From Ascoidea rubescens DSM 1968 (lineage: Eukaryota; Ascomycota; Saccharomycetes; Ascoideales; Ascoideaceae), in the NCBI RefSeq assembly GCF_001661345.1, contig NW_017962924.1, forward strand, positions 464,353 through 528,352: 64,000 nucleotides of DNA, given 5' to 3'. The notes beneath the pieces were generated by a model. The model worked only from the letters and a program-made list of their open reading frames with translations. It was not told the DNA's origin and ran no database searches. The position numbers were made by a program, and so were the translations under genes. Each line of letters starts with the position of its first letter. The stretch's first letter is position 1. This document shows, piece after piece, positions 10,432 to 21,100 of the stretch.

Positions 10432-11061
10432 TTTATAAAAAAATAAAAAAGGGAATAAGAGAAAGCATCAAGAGATAAGAAATAAGACATGGAGGAACTG
10501 AAGGTCTGAAACTGGTGCGATTGCTTTGGGATTCCTTTTCGTTTCGCTTCGATTCGGCAACAGCCACTTCCCAAAAAAGCAGCTGTCCAAAAGAGGACAG
10601 TTCCCGGGGAAATAGCGCATTCTCCCGCTTTCTTGCTTATTTGATGTGCTGTCACCGAGTTAGGCAACCCGTCTCTTTTGCACAATTCCAAACCAACAGG
10701 CCGTCAAACCAAAACGAAAAGACAACCGATCCGTTATTCGTAAAACACGCTGTTCAAGCGGTTCGAAATGCGTATATAATGTTTGACGATGCACCGGTAT
10801 CGATTGTGCTTCGAAATACAGTTGCGTGACGAATAAGTACGCAACTAACTTCGCTGCATTAGAAAGCGAGATCCTGTGCTGTTTGTCCATATGCTCTGTA
10901 TACAGATATTTGTCTCAAAATAGACAATAGTTTGGATCTTGAATTTTTGCTATCGAAAATAAACTTTTCTGGGGTTTGTTTGAGCTTATAAATATGCTGA
11001 AAAGTCTCTTTTCATTTATTCTTTTGTGATCCTTTTCAATTTCATCTCCATCTTGTCCATC
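10432..11061. promoter_or_regulatory. Divergent promoter of LRR-A and the DUF4246 gene
   Basis: 630 bp with a relatively GC-rich core (10500-10760). A TATAAATA box lies at 10987-10994, about 68 bp upstream of the DUF4246 start, and a weaker TATATAA near 10773. Short open frames here start at non-ATG codons and look like chance. Confidence 0.45.
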
Positions 11062-12768
11062 ATGTCTTTTATAACCTATCATAATTTTTTAATTCCAATA
11101 AGACCGAATATTGTATTTGATCTTCAGCTGATATCCTACGAGATTAGATCAAAGCCAAACTGGTCCACAAAGTACCAAGATCCAACAATCAGATCGAAAT
11201 GGGAGAGAGAAATAAGGTCTGGGCTATTGAAACGCAGCTACCATTACGACAATCTCGACCATTTAATCAAATATGTTTTTGATCATTTGAAGTATTTCCA
11301 TTATATCCAGAGTGTGACTGAAGACAAGTATGATTGTGGTTTGATTGATTACATTTTTTGCAAAGATGATATTATTAACCCAGATTTGAAAACAAAATTT
11401 CTTAAAAGTGCCCAAAACCTCGAAGCAAACGAACCAAAAGATTATCATCCCAATTCAAATGATCAGGTTCTAGACTTGCTTCATCCTTCGTTATACACTC
11501 TAAGATATGGTTATTCGCCTGTTTTAATTGATAACAAGTTGAAAATCGTTGAACATGCTGATGCATACAAACCAAATAGATCTACTTACAAAATATCTCA
11601 ATATATTTCCGAAAATTTCCAATGGTTACCAACTGTTTTCAAATTCAATAAATCTTCAGATGCTTATGAGATTCAATCATATATCAATAATCTACATCCA
11701 TTCAAATACACTGATCTATATAACGATATCCAAAAAATCTTCAACTCCTGTTTAAATGGATTGTCTTTAGTATTGTCTCGAGCAGAAACAGATGCTCTTA
11801 ATACTTTTGAAACATTCAACAAATCAATCTCCATTCCTTTTGCTTCCCAAGAAATATACGATGAGAGCTTTCAAAGTTTGGTTGATGGTTTAAAAGAGAA
11901 AGCAGAATATTTAGATTATGGGTTCCAATACGATGTTGAATCCTACATTGAAAAATTATATGACGATGGTACAACTACTAAACATCTACTTCCATATTCA
12001 AACAAGTCGTTAAAGTTCCCAATTGAAGAAAAGGATTTCAAAGTCGATCTACTAAACTTGAAAGAACTGTATCCTGAGCTCAAAGTCATTGTCAAATTGG
12101 CCAATATTGAATTGACTCCTGAGAACCCAACCTATAATGGTGGTTCATGGCATGTTGAGGGCTGTGATAATGAGAAAATCGTTGCAACAATCCTATATTA
12201 TTACGAAAATGACAACATCACTGGAAGCTCTATAAGCTTTAGAGCTCCTGTTGCCTGTGAAGACTTTTACGAATACGAACAAGATGCAACTGGTCCTGTT
12301 TGGGACCTATATAGTCTTTCAAGAGAATCTAGAGCTGTTAGCAATCAAGGTCATATCAACTGTACTGAAAACAGACTATTGGTTTTTCCCAACTTCTTGC
12401 AGCATCATGTTAACAAGTTCTCATTGTTAGATAAAACCAAGCCTGGAACTAGGAAAATCCTATGTTTCTTTGTTGTTGATCCATCCTTAGGTGATGAAAC
12501 TCCTGTTTTCTCCACGAGTGATGTTCCAATTCAAAGAAAAGACTGGTGGGACGACCAAGAATATAAAGAAGAATTCAAAAAGTATCTAACCGATGAAACG
12601 AGATTGCAGATTCAAGAATTGATACACAACAACAAGGTCAAGTTTGAATGGCCAATCTTACTTGAAGAATCTAAAACCTTGAGACTTCAGTTGATGAAAG
12701 AAAGATCATCTCAAGATAAAGATGAAAGCAATGTTTTCAATAACAAATTTTGTTTATGTGAACATTAA
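11062..12768 (+). CDS. DUF4246-family protein, possible Fe(II)/2-oxoglutarate oxygenase fold
   Basis: 568 aa from the ATG at 11062; the in-frame stretch from 11026 starts with GTG and would only add a hydrophobic leader. The hallmark HPSLYTLRYG of fungal DUF4246 proteins lies near residue 155. Towards the C terminus GGSWHVEG (His364, Glu366), then FLQHHVNKF (His about 450) and GTRKIL (Arg about 464) form an HxE...H...R pattern with spacing typical of double-stranded beta-helix oxygenases; this is my inference, not a known activity. No signal peptide with this start. A TATA box upstream suggests regulated expression. Its substrate is unknown. Confidence 0.82.
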   Translation: MSFITYHNFLIPIRPNIVFDLQLISYEIRSKPNWSTKYQDPTIRSKWEREIRSGLLKRSYHYDNLDHLIKYVFDHLKYFHYIQSVTEDKYDCGLIDYIFCKDDIINPDLKTKFLKSAQNLEANEPKDYHPNSNDQVLDLLHPSLYTLRYGYSPVLIDNKLKIVEHADAYKPNRSTYKISQYISENFQWLPTVFKFNKSSDAYEIQSYINNLHPFKYTDLYNDIQKIFNSCLNGLSLVLSRAETDALNTFETFNKSISIPFASQEIYDESFQSLVDGLKEKAEYLDYGFQYDVESYIEKLYDDGTTTKHLLPYSNKSLKFPIEEKDFKVDLLNLKELYPELKVIVKLANIELTPENPTYNGGSWHVEGCDNEKIVATILYYYENDNITGSSISFRAPVACEDFYEYEQDATGPVWDLYSLSRESRAVSNQGHINCTENRLLVFPNFLQHHVNKFSLLDKTKPGTRKILCFFVVDPSLGDETPVFSTSDVPIQRKDWWDDQEYKEEFKKYLTDETRLQIQELIHNNKVKFEWPILLEESKTLRLQLMKERSSQDKDESNVFNNKFCLCEH

Positions 12769-12855
12769 TTTAATGATTTGTTTGGTTTTTTTTCTCAAGT
12801 TATGTAATTAAAGCATCAATATAGTTATAATAGCTATATAGCTATATTATTTATT
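12769..12855. terminator. Short convergent terminator region with a 16-bp palindrome
   Basis: Only 87 bp separate the stop codons of the DUF4246 gene and LRR-B. A perfect palindrome, ATAGCTATATAGCTAT, occupies 12830-12845, and TATATA-type sequences resemble the yeast 3'-end efficiency element, which would serve both strands. Inference only. Confidence 0.4.
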
Positions 12856-14979
12856 CTAATTCAATTTTCTTTTTTTTGCTGCTTCTTCTATCTCATTTTT
12901 GCAATCATCAGTGGGGTGTTTGTTAGCAGATGAGCATAAATTCTCTTTTTGTTTTTGCTTATTATCATTACAACTATTCTCTATTTCAACAATTTCAACT
13001 ATTTCCTTTTCCTTTTCCTTTTCCTTTTCCTTTTCCTTTTCCTTTTCCTTTTCCTTTTCCTTTTCTTTCTCTTTCTTGTTTTCATTCGAAATTTCATTGC
13101 TGTCTCCATCCTTTAGGATTTTTGTTTTTCTTAAAGCATCAAGATCAATTTTTTGATCTCTGAAACAATACAAATTTTTTAATTTCTTTAAATCTCCAAA
13201 TTTTATATCAACTTCTCCAAAACAGTTGTACGATAAATCCAATGTTTCCAAGTTTTCTAAAAAATTTACTTCATCCACTTTGAATTCTTGAAAATCATTA
13301 TTGTTTAAATCTAAGACTTTTAGATTTGGAAAATCAATTAAATTTAAACTCCACCAGTGATAGATTTTATTGAATGATAAATCTAAATTTTCCAAGTAAA
13401 AGACAACCTTCTTATTACTTTCTTTGCTGTCATCTTCACTGCTGTTTTTATCTTCAGATTCAATATCAAAGTAAATTTCCTCGATTTCGTTATGTGATAA
13501 ATTTAAATATTTCAAAGTTTTAGGGATATTTTCCAAAAATGATGCATCTGCAATTTTACTAAACAGTAGATTCAATCTCTCCAATTTCTCAACTCCTTGA
13601 AAATTCTCTTTTTTTAAATTTACATTTTTCCTCATAAATTTAACGTTCAAATCTCTCAAGTTTTTCAATAGTTTTATTTCTTCAAAATTAAAACAATTAT
13701 TATAAACATATTTTAACTGTTCTAAATTGCTAAAATACTTTGAAAGCAGAGGCGTTTCTGTTTTGGCAAAGTTAATTTGGCTTAAATTTAGAATTTTTAT
13801 GTTTTTTAAATCATTATTTATTTTAATTTCGCTGATCCCATTATATGACAAATCTAAGACCTCCAAGTTTTTCAAGTCTTCCAAATTTTCAATTAAATAA
13901 AGACAATTTGCTGATATGTTTAAATATTTGAGTTTGGTTAAGTTGTTAATATTATCAATTTTTGGGATCTCGTTATGGGCTAAATTTAGATATTCCAAGT
14001 CAATAAAATTATTGAAAAATTTTGGTATTTTGTCCAAATCATATCTATTAATCTGTAAATGTTTTAGCCTTTTAAAATTTTCTAATGAGCCAACTTCAAA
14101 AGTTACAGTTTTGTAATCAAAAGCAAACGCTTCAAGCAATAAATATTCTAAATTAACTAATTTTTCAAATTTTTGAAAATCAAAATGATTTCCAGTAACT
14201 CTAAGATAATTTAATTTGTTTAAGAAATTCAATTCTGGCAATTTCGTTAAATTACAACTTTTGAATGTAAGAGATTCTAAACTCACCAATGCCAACCAAA
14301 AACCCAATGATTTTGGGAATTTAGAAACATTAAAAAAACTCAACCTTTTCAATAGAGAGAGATTTCTGTTGGAGCTTTCAGGAAACTCAGTTAGATCTGA
14401 ATTGTAAAATAAAATACTGTTCATGTTTTTATACATTTTCTCAAAAAGTTTTACATGCTTGAACTCTGTAATTGAAGTCAATGATACTTTGCTCAACTGA
14501 TGAACAAGTTGATTCTGTAGAACAGAGTGGTTTAAAATCTTTCTCGCTATCTTTGGACCAAGATCTGCTAAAGAAGTAAAATATAAAACAGATAAATTCG
14601 AAAAGAGTATTTGCTCATTTTCGATCAATTGAAAGAACCGAAATCCAAAATTATTATTTGAACCACGAAAGACCAAATCTAGCTCTTTTGTTGAATTGAA
14701 ATGATTTCTAAACGTTTGAACATTGCTGATGATATCTTCAACCCTCAAACGACAGTAGAATGCTCTGAGTTTGATAATTGACAGACGAAGACCATACTTA
14801 GGCTGTCGATCTGCTCCATCTGTTTCTTCAAGAACCACCAAGTTCTCGAATAGACCTGAATAAGCACAGCAGGAAATCGAAGCAAAGGGGGATAACGTCA
14901 AAAGCCAGACTTTGTCCTTTGGAATGTAAAAGATAATCTTACTGATGATGTTGAAAGGTAACTTAGACTGAATGTCCAT
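12856..14979 (-). CDS. F-box-like / SDS22-type leucine-rich-repeat protein (LRR-B)
   Basis: 707 aa. The first 45 residues (LPFNIISKIIFYIP...KVWLLTLSP) have the helical spacing of a degenerate F-box. Residues about 90-620 hold about 18 LRRs of the 22-residue SDS22 type, for example LEYLNLAHNEIPKI and LEVLDLSYNGISEI. The C terminus has a (KE)n run, then an acidic/basic tail ending in AAKKRKLN, a possible nuclear signal. If the N terminus is a true F-box, the product would recruit substrates to an SCF ubiquitin ligase; this is inferred. It is paralogous to LRR-C at 61528, and its first 115 codons plus 143 bp upstream are identical to the partial gene at the right edge. No S. cerevisiae orthologue recognised. 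Confidence 0.85.
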   Translation of the reverse strand: MDIQSKLPFNIISKIIFYIPKDKVWLLTLSPFASISCCAYSGLFENLVVLEETDGADRQPKYGLRLSIIKLRAFYCRLRVEDIISNVQTFRNHFNSTKELDLVFRGSNNNFGFRFFQLIENEQILFSNLSVLYFTSLADLGPKIARKILNHSVLQNQLVHQLSKVSLTSITEFKHVKLFEKMYKNMNSILFYNSDLTEFPESSNRNLSLLKRLSFFNVSKFPKSLGFWLALVSLESLTFKSCNLTKLPELNFLNKLNYLRVTGNHFDFQKFEKLVNLEYLLLEAFAFDYKTVTFEVGSLENFKRLKHLQINRYDLDKIPKFFNNFIDLEYLNLAHNEIPKIDNINNLTKLKYLNISANCLYLIENLEDLKNLEVLDLSYNGISEIKINNDLKNIKILNLSQINFAKTETPLLSKYFSNLEQLKYVYNNCFNFEEIKLLKNLRDLNVKFMRKNVNLKKENFQGVEKLERLNLLFSKIADASFLENIPKTLKYLNLSHNEIEEIYFDIESEDKNSSEDDSKESNKKVVFYLENLDLSFNKIYHWWSLNLIDFPNLKVLDLNNNDFQEFKVDEVNFLENLETLDLSYNCFGEVDIKFGDLKKLKNLYCFRDQKIDLDALRKTKILKDGDSNEISNENKKEKEKEKEKEKEKEKEKEKEKEKEIVEIVEIENSCNDNKQKQKENLCSSANKHPTDDCKNEIEEAAKKRKLN
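13004..13066 (-). repeat. CCTTTT hexanucleotide repeat encoding (Lys-Glu)n in LRR-B
   Basis: About ten CCTTTT units on the + strand read AAG/AAA GAA on the coding strand, giving alternating Lys-Glu near residue 650. It is in frame and likely length-variable. Confidence 0.9.
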
Positions 14980-15122
14980 CGTAGTAGCATAATTTTGGAG
15001 CCAGAGATGGAGTAACCACTAAAGGAAACAAAAAGTGATAAAAGACTTGAAACAAAATGTTTTTGAAAGCCTGGTATTTAAGGAAAGAAAACGACCTAGG
15101 GAGACATAAATTTGGATGAGAG
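14633..15122 (-). repeat. Left arm of a perfect 490-bp inverted repeat
   Basis: Every base compared is the reverse complement of 63511-64000; paired positions add to 78,633 throughout, so there are no indels. It covers the first 115 codons of LRR-B and 143 bp upstream. Similarity stops abruptly beyond 15122; the other boundary is not visible because the right copy is cut by the window edge. Confidence 0.97.
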
Positions 15123-16237
15123 CTTGGGTCCCAATCCCAAATTGAAAGTGCAACCATTAAGAGTGTTTTCTTAATGGAAAATAAGAAACAGCTACAGTCA
15201 ATTGAAATATTTTTCAGATACATTCAAAAGTTACATTTGCAGATTCAATCAAAATTATAGTCTTTTCTACTACTTCCCTTGAGAATAAGTTTAATTCTGT
15301 AATTTGTTACTAATTGGAGAGGGATTTGTGATACTTTTATCCAAAAACCTCTTAACGTTTATTTCTTTTTTTTTCCGTTTATTTACTTTTATTTCAACGA
15401 ATGGTCAGAAAAGAATTGGCACTTGGTCCACAAATTGCTTCTATCATAGACTGCATTATCTGAATTATTTTGATCTGAAATGATTTGCATCACAGAATTG
15501 AATCAACTTTGGTAACGTTTATTTCAGAACAGTAGTTATTTCTGGCTCCTTTAAATAGAATAAGAAGGGTCAGATAACTATAATTTTGTAGCTGATAGTA
15601 CCATAGCTGTGGTTAGACCATCCTCCTGCTTGCTCATGCAAGTATCGTTATGTTTGTACCTTACTCTGAATGTAAAATCATGCATTGTGGTGTTTGTTCC
15701 TTTGGCCTGGATGTAACAGGATTCACTGGGTAAACTGTCAAACTCTGCTCAGCGCGTCTGTATGCATGTTTGCTTACACTTTGCATATGCAGATCACGTA
15801 TTTGTTAATCACGTGAGTGGCTTCTTTTGTTAATTTTTCGAGCTGGTGAGTTAAATATTGAACTGCAATATCAATTTTCTATATTATGGAAGAAACACTT
15901 CTCTGGTGAAATAGCTGGATCAAATCAAAGTCTCAAACAAATAAAAGCTCCTCCAATCAAGGAAATTCACTCTTCACCAGATTAATAAAGTTTTAACAAA
16001 ACAAAAAAATATTTGTAGACCTTCCTAGCCAGTTAAATAAGTCCAGTTCCTTTAAAGGATGGTTCAGGAAAGGATTTCTTGATTATCCTAAATATTGATT
16101 ATTTTGTGGATTATTATAAAAAAACGGGAAATAAAAATATTGAAAACTATGAAAAGTGGAAATTTAGTTACAAAAATAATAACAATACAATACTTGTACC
16201 AATTGTATTTTTTACTATTTGTTTCTTTACTTTTATC
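14980..16237. promoter_or_regulatory. Intergenic region upstream of LRR-B
   Basis: About 1.26 kb without a convincing gene. The first 143 bp belong to the duplicated promoter-proximal segment. A palindromic TCACGTGA (CACGTG at 15810-15815) could bind a bHLH factor such as Cbf1. I looked for solo LTR ends and tRNA boxes and found none. Confidence 0.45.
15810..15815. promoter_or_regulatory. CACGTG E-box
   Basis: CACGTG inside TCACGTGA, the consensus for Cbf1/Pho4-type factors. Which flanking gene it might serve is unclear, since both are far away. Confidence 0.3.
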
Positions 16238-17017
16238 TCAAATTGTGTTTTCAGAGACTTTATCTATCTTAAATGTAATTTTATCTTGAGCTGTGCCTTC
16301 AGAGGCTTTATTTATCTTAAGTGTAATTTTAACTCCACTGTTTTTGGCTTCTTTTTGTTTTGGCTTTGCCTTTGCTCTGTTTTTTAGTTTTTCTTTATCT
16401 GAGAACGATTTAGAAAGGAACAATATCCCATCATCCTCTTGTAAAAGATTTTCAATGCTAGACTTCCGCATAAATCTATTAGTAGCTTCAATCAGATAAG
16501 CCTTAATCTCGTCTTGAAATAAAAATTCATCACAAGTTTGACAATGTTGAAGATATTTAGAAGGACGTAATTTTTTGGAATTATTTTTTTTAAAGTTATT
16601 TTTGTTGGAATCATTTTTTTTGAGATCATTTTTTTTGAGATCGTTTTTTTTGAAACTATTTTTTTTGGTTTTTTGTAAATTAGCTTGACTTTTTTCAATC
16701 TTTGGATTTTTAGGAACTTCTTTGGTTTCAACAGCAGTGACAGCGTTAAATCTTGAAGCCGTATGCAGCTTTTTCTTAAAATTCAAAAAATCAGCTTCAT
16801 CTTTATCCTTGAGTTTTGCTTCAATTTGGTTTAGGAAAAACTTTTCATCAATTTCATCAATTTTTCCATTTTTAATTTTCTTTTGAATAGTTTTCCTAGC
16901 TGCCAGTATCAAAATGTTTTTACATATTTCCTCAAACTCACTTTCAGCTGAAGCTTTTTTATTATTATTAACCAAAAAGAATTGCTCTATACTCGATTTT
17001 AACATGCTGAAAACCAT
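16238..17017 (-). CDS. Lys/Asn-rich orphan protein
   Basis: 259 aa from the ATG at 17017; a second ATG four codons later (17005) is equally possible, and four codons upstream start with TTG. I do not recognise the family. The N-terminal 100 residues are helical and charged. Residues about 115-145 are a tandem KKND/KKNN repeat. A central segment with QHCQTCDEF contains one CxxC. The C terminus has two similar copies of ITLKINKASEGT / ITFKIDKVSENT. The composition suggests a nuclear or nucleolar basic protein, but that is a guess. Isolated between long intergenic regions; it may be a fast-evolving or lineage-specific gene. Confidence 0.6.
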   Translation of the reverse strand: MVFSMLKSSIEQFFLVNNNKKASAESEFEEICKNILILAARKTIQKKIKNGKIDEIDEKFFLNQIEAKLKDKDEADFLNFKKKLHTASRFNAVTAVETKEVPKNPKIEKSQANLQKTKKNSFKKNDLKKNDLKKNDSNKNNFKKNNSKKLRPSKYLQHCQTCDEFLFQDEIKAYLIEATNRFMRKSSIENLLQEDDGILFLSKSFSDKEKLKNRAKAKPKQKEAKNSGVKITLKINKASEGTAQDKITFKIDKVSENTI

Positions 17018-18191
17018 CCTGAAATTCAAAAAATAAATATAGATAAAACACCCAAAGAAAATATAGTCTAAACTATTTATTTTTAACTTTTATGTAAAAA
17101 TTGAAAGAAAGAAACAAAATATTTTATTGGTGCAACGTTGAATCTTTTGGAAAACAAAACAAAACAAAAACTGTTGCAAAGAATAAAGTAATTGAGGAGC
17201 TGAGCTTTCTAAAGTCTGTTATTTTCTTTGTGAAACTCGATTAGTGCGCCTCCCAATTAAGAAGCTGCAATAATCCACATCCCAAACGACACTTTTTAGG
17301 ATACGTTTACAACTGCAAAAGAGACTTTCAACCCACGCCAATTCCCCGAAAAACTGGTGAACAAACAAAATTTGGCAGCTCAAAAAAAGATCCTAGCTAA
17401 TTTCCCACATAATTGCCCTCCTTGAACAGTACATCTGGTGCGGGGTAAAAGTGTTGTTTGAGATGTGAGCCATTAAAAAACAGTTTCCTGTGTAAATTAC
17501 AGAACAGATAGCGCATATTCGTGTATATCACATACCATTATATGAACCCCAAAAGGGAAAAACACAAAAAGACATTGCAAAACAATTTCTCTTGAAATTA
17601 GAAAAGAAGCAAAACAGTTGTAAATTGCCAGCTAAGGCTTTGCTTTTCTTTATATTTTAACTGTAAGTTCCAGCAAAAAGCACACAAACATAAATATCTA
17701 AGTCTCATGGCTATCAAAATCGTCAATCGGTCGAAAGAATATTGCAATCGAACCGCAAAACTAAAACATGAAGCCTTTGAAGGTATGTTTCAAATCATAA
17801 AAAGTAAAAAACAATTACAAACAACGTTTCTTATTTAGAATCATCACAAAAGCGTCTTTCTGTTCTTTACCTGAAAGTTATCGCGTAGCTATTGCAGAAA
17901 ATCCTTGTGAATCTTCAAAGAGCCATTGGTCAAAAAAGAGCTGGTTCTCGTTCACCAATGTAACCATCTGTCCCTTCCCAATCACTAATCCCTTCCAATT
18001 ATCGATCACTTCTATCACCAATCCCTTTTAATTGCAAATTACTGCTTCTGTTGCTTATCGCCTTCCTGTCCAAAATTCTGTTCATCCAGCAGTGGTGGCA
18101 CGTGAACGAAAAATTTATCCAACAATCAAAATCTTCAAACTTTATTATTTCTGTTTCAATCATCCTCTGAGTAACCATCAACAACAACAAT
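17018..18191. promoter_or_regulatory. Divergent intergenic region before RPO31
   Basis: 1.17 kb with no convincing gene or tRNA. CACGTG at 18099-18104 lies about 90 bp upstream of the RPO31 start codon. The last 20 bases before the ATG are A/C-rich, a typical yeast leader. The long size leaves room for an unrecognised non-coding RNA. Confidence 0.4.
18099..18104. promoter_or_regulatory. CACGTG E-box upstream of RPO31
   Basis: A Cbf1-type CACGTG core about 90 bp before the RPO31 ATG. Its position fits a promoter element; no functional evidence. Confidence 0.35.
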
Positions 18192-21100
18192 ATGAGTAAA
18201 GAAATAATTACTGATGTTTCTCCCAAAATCATAAAGGGCATTGAGTTCAGTGCTTTAAGTGCAAATGAAGTTGTTCAGCAGTCTGAAGTTGAAATTGGCG
18301 GTGGTGATATGTTTGATATCTCATTTGCTCCAATGAGGGTTCCAAAGGAACATGGTGTTTTAGATACTAAAATGGGTGTAGGTTCCAAAGATTTATACTG
18401 TAAGACTTGTAAAGGTAACTTGATAAACTGTAATGGTCATTTTGGCCATATCAAATTGGCCTTACCATGCTTTCATATTGGTTATTTCAGACATATCATT
18501 CAAATTTTAAAAATCATATGTAAAAATTGTTCAAGAGTTTTGCTAGATGAGAATACCAAAATTGGGTTTTCAAAAGAGTTGAGAAAACCTTCCATAGACA
18601 ATTTAAAGAGAATGTCTGTTATGAAAAAAATTGTCAAACAATGTGAAAAGCAGAGAAGATGCAACCACTGTGGATGTCTCAATGGAGGTGTCAAAAAAGC
18701 AGCTTCCGGTTCAAGTAATGCTGCTTTAAAAATTATACATGACACTTTTAAATGGATCGGTAAAAAAAATCCTATTGAAAAAGTCCAATGGGACCAAGAT
18801 TTTAATCACTTGTTTCAATCAAATCCCGAACTAGAAAGGTTTTTCAAAAGATGTGTTGATGATTTAAATCCTTTAAGAGTATTACATCTTTTTAAGCAAA
18901 TTGTTCCCGAAGAATTGGAGTTGATTGGATTGGACCCCAAAACTGGTGGCAGACCTGAAACCTATATTTGGAGATATTTACCATGTCCACCTGCTTGTAT
19001 CAGACCTTCGGTTGTTATGGTAGACTCCTCAAATGAAGATGATTTGACTGTAAAATTAAATGAAATTGTTTTTTGTTCTAACTTGATAAGATCGGGTCTA
19101 GAAAACGGTATTCCAATCAATAAGCTAAATGAACAGTGGGACTTCCTTCAGGCTTCAATTGCCATGTACATCAATTCAGATGTCGTCATTAATGCTATTC
19201 CTCCAGGCCCAGGTAATATGGGCAATAAACCAAAGGTTATAAGAGGGTTTTGTCAGAGATTAAAAGGTAAAAAGGGTAGATTCAGAGGTAATTTATCTGG
19301 TAAGAGAGCAGATTTTACTGCTAGAACTGTCATTTCCCCAGATCCCAATTTATCAATTGAAGAAGTTGCTGTTCCTGATAGAGTTGCAAAAGTTCTTACA
19401 TTCCCAGAAATGGTCAACAATATTAATAAGGAAAAATTAAAAACACTAATTAGAAATGGTCCAACTATCCACCCAGGTGCCAATTATATTATAAAGAGGA
19501 ATGAAGATTCTAAAAGAAATTTAAAGTTTTCTAATAGAGACAAGTTGGCAAATGAATTGCGTTCTGGTGATATAGTTGAAAGACATATCAATGATGGCGA
19601 TATAGTTCTTTTTAATCGTCAACCTTCTTTACATCGTTTATCTATTTTATCTCATTATGCAAAAATTAAACCATGGCGTACTTTTAGATTTAATGAGTGT
19701 GTTTGTACTCCTTATAACGCCGATTTTGATGGCGATGAAATGAATTTACATGTTCCGCAAACTGAAGAAGCTAGAACTGAAGCAATAACATTAATGGCAG
19801 TCAAGAATAACCTATTGACACCAAAGAGTGGTGAGCCAATTATTGCTGCTACACAAGATTTTATTACAGCCAGTTACTTGTTGTCGAAAAAAGATACCTT
19901 TTTTAGCAGAGCAGAATTATCTCAAATATTGGCTTCTATGAGTGATGCAAATACCCAATTCGATTTACCTCCTCCAACAATTGTCAAGCCAAAGTATTTA
20001 TGGACGGGAAAGCAAGTATTTTCGCTATTGATTAAACCGAATTCCAGTTCTAAAGTAGTTATCAACTTGGATGCAAAAAATAAAACCTTTGAAAAGCCAT
20101 TGAAAGGATATAGAGATGAAATGTCTCCCAATGATGGTTTTGTTGTAATCAGGGGCTCACAAATTTTGTCAGGAGTAATGGATAAATCAGTCTTAGGTGA
20201 TGGTAAGAAGAAGTCCGTATTTTATTCTATTTTACGTGATTATGGTCCTGATGAAGCTGTGAAAGCAATGAATAGAATGGCTAAAATGTCTGCCAGATAT
20301 CTTGGAAACCGTGGATTTTCAATTGGTATTGATGATGTTATGCCTCCATTAAGCTTAAGAACTCAGAAGGAAGAATTGGTTAGGAAATCTTATAAAGAAT
20401 GCGATGATTTAATCAGATTGTATAATGAAGGAAAATTGGAAACACAGGCAGGGTGTAATGAGGAACAAACTTTGGAGGCTAAAATTTCAGGTATTTTAAA
20501 CGATATTAGAAGTACTTTGGGTTCTGTTTGTTCAGATGTGTTGAAGAAATCTAACGCGCCATTAATTATGGCTACCTGCGGGTCTAAAGGTTCTGCAGCC
20601 AATGTTGCTCAGATGGTAGCAGTTGTCGGACAACAAATTATTTCTGGTAATCGTATTGCAAATGGTTTTGAAGACCGTACACTACCTCATTTTTTGAAAA
20701 ATTCCAAAACTCCTCAGTCTAAAGGATTTGTTAAAAATTCTTTCTTTTCTGGTCTTACTCCCCCAGAATTTTTGTTTCATGCCATTTCAGGCAGAGAAGG
20801 TTTGGTTGATACAGCTGTTAAGACAGCAGAGACTGGTTATATGTCTAGAAGATTAATGAAATCTCTAGAAGATCTTAGTTGTCAGTATGATGGAACTGTC
20901 AGAAACTCTTCAAATGGGATTGTTCAGTTTAAATTTGGTGGAGATGGTCTCGACCCACTCGATATGGAAGGAGATGCTCAACCTGTTGATTTTGATAGAA
21001 CTTGGAATCATTGTTATACAACTACTTATAGTTCTGAAGATAAATGTTTGTTGCCTTATGAAGTGATTGAAATAGCAGCAAATAAATTGAAACCATTTCA

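Noticed and set aside
12899-13163. Forward frames of Phe-Ser or Pro-Phe repeats
   Set aside because: Reading of the CCTTTT repeat on the strand opposite LRR-B; no start or domain.
14963-15223. 86-codon reverse frame upstream of LRR-B
   Set aside because: Overlaps the LRR-B start in another frame, has no domain, and is only partly shared with the duplicated copy.
14980-16237. Possible solo LTR or transposon remnant
   Set aside because: No TG...CA-bounded direct repeats, target-site duplication or polyprotein fragments found by eye.
17018-17100. Possible intron acceptor (TTTTTTGAATTTCAG) before the Lys-rich orphan
   Set aside because: No CTAAC/CTGAC branch site and no donor upstream; the ATG right after it is adequate.
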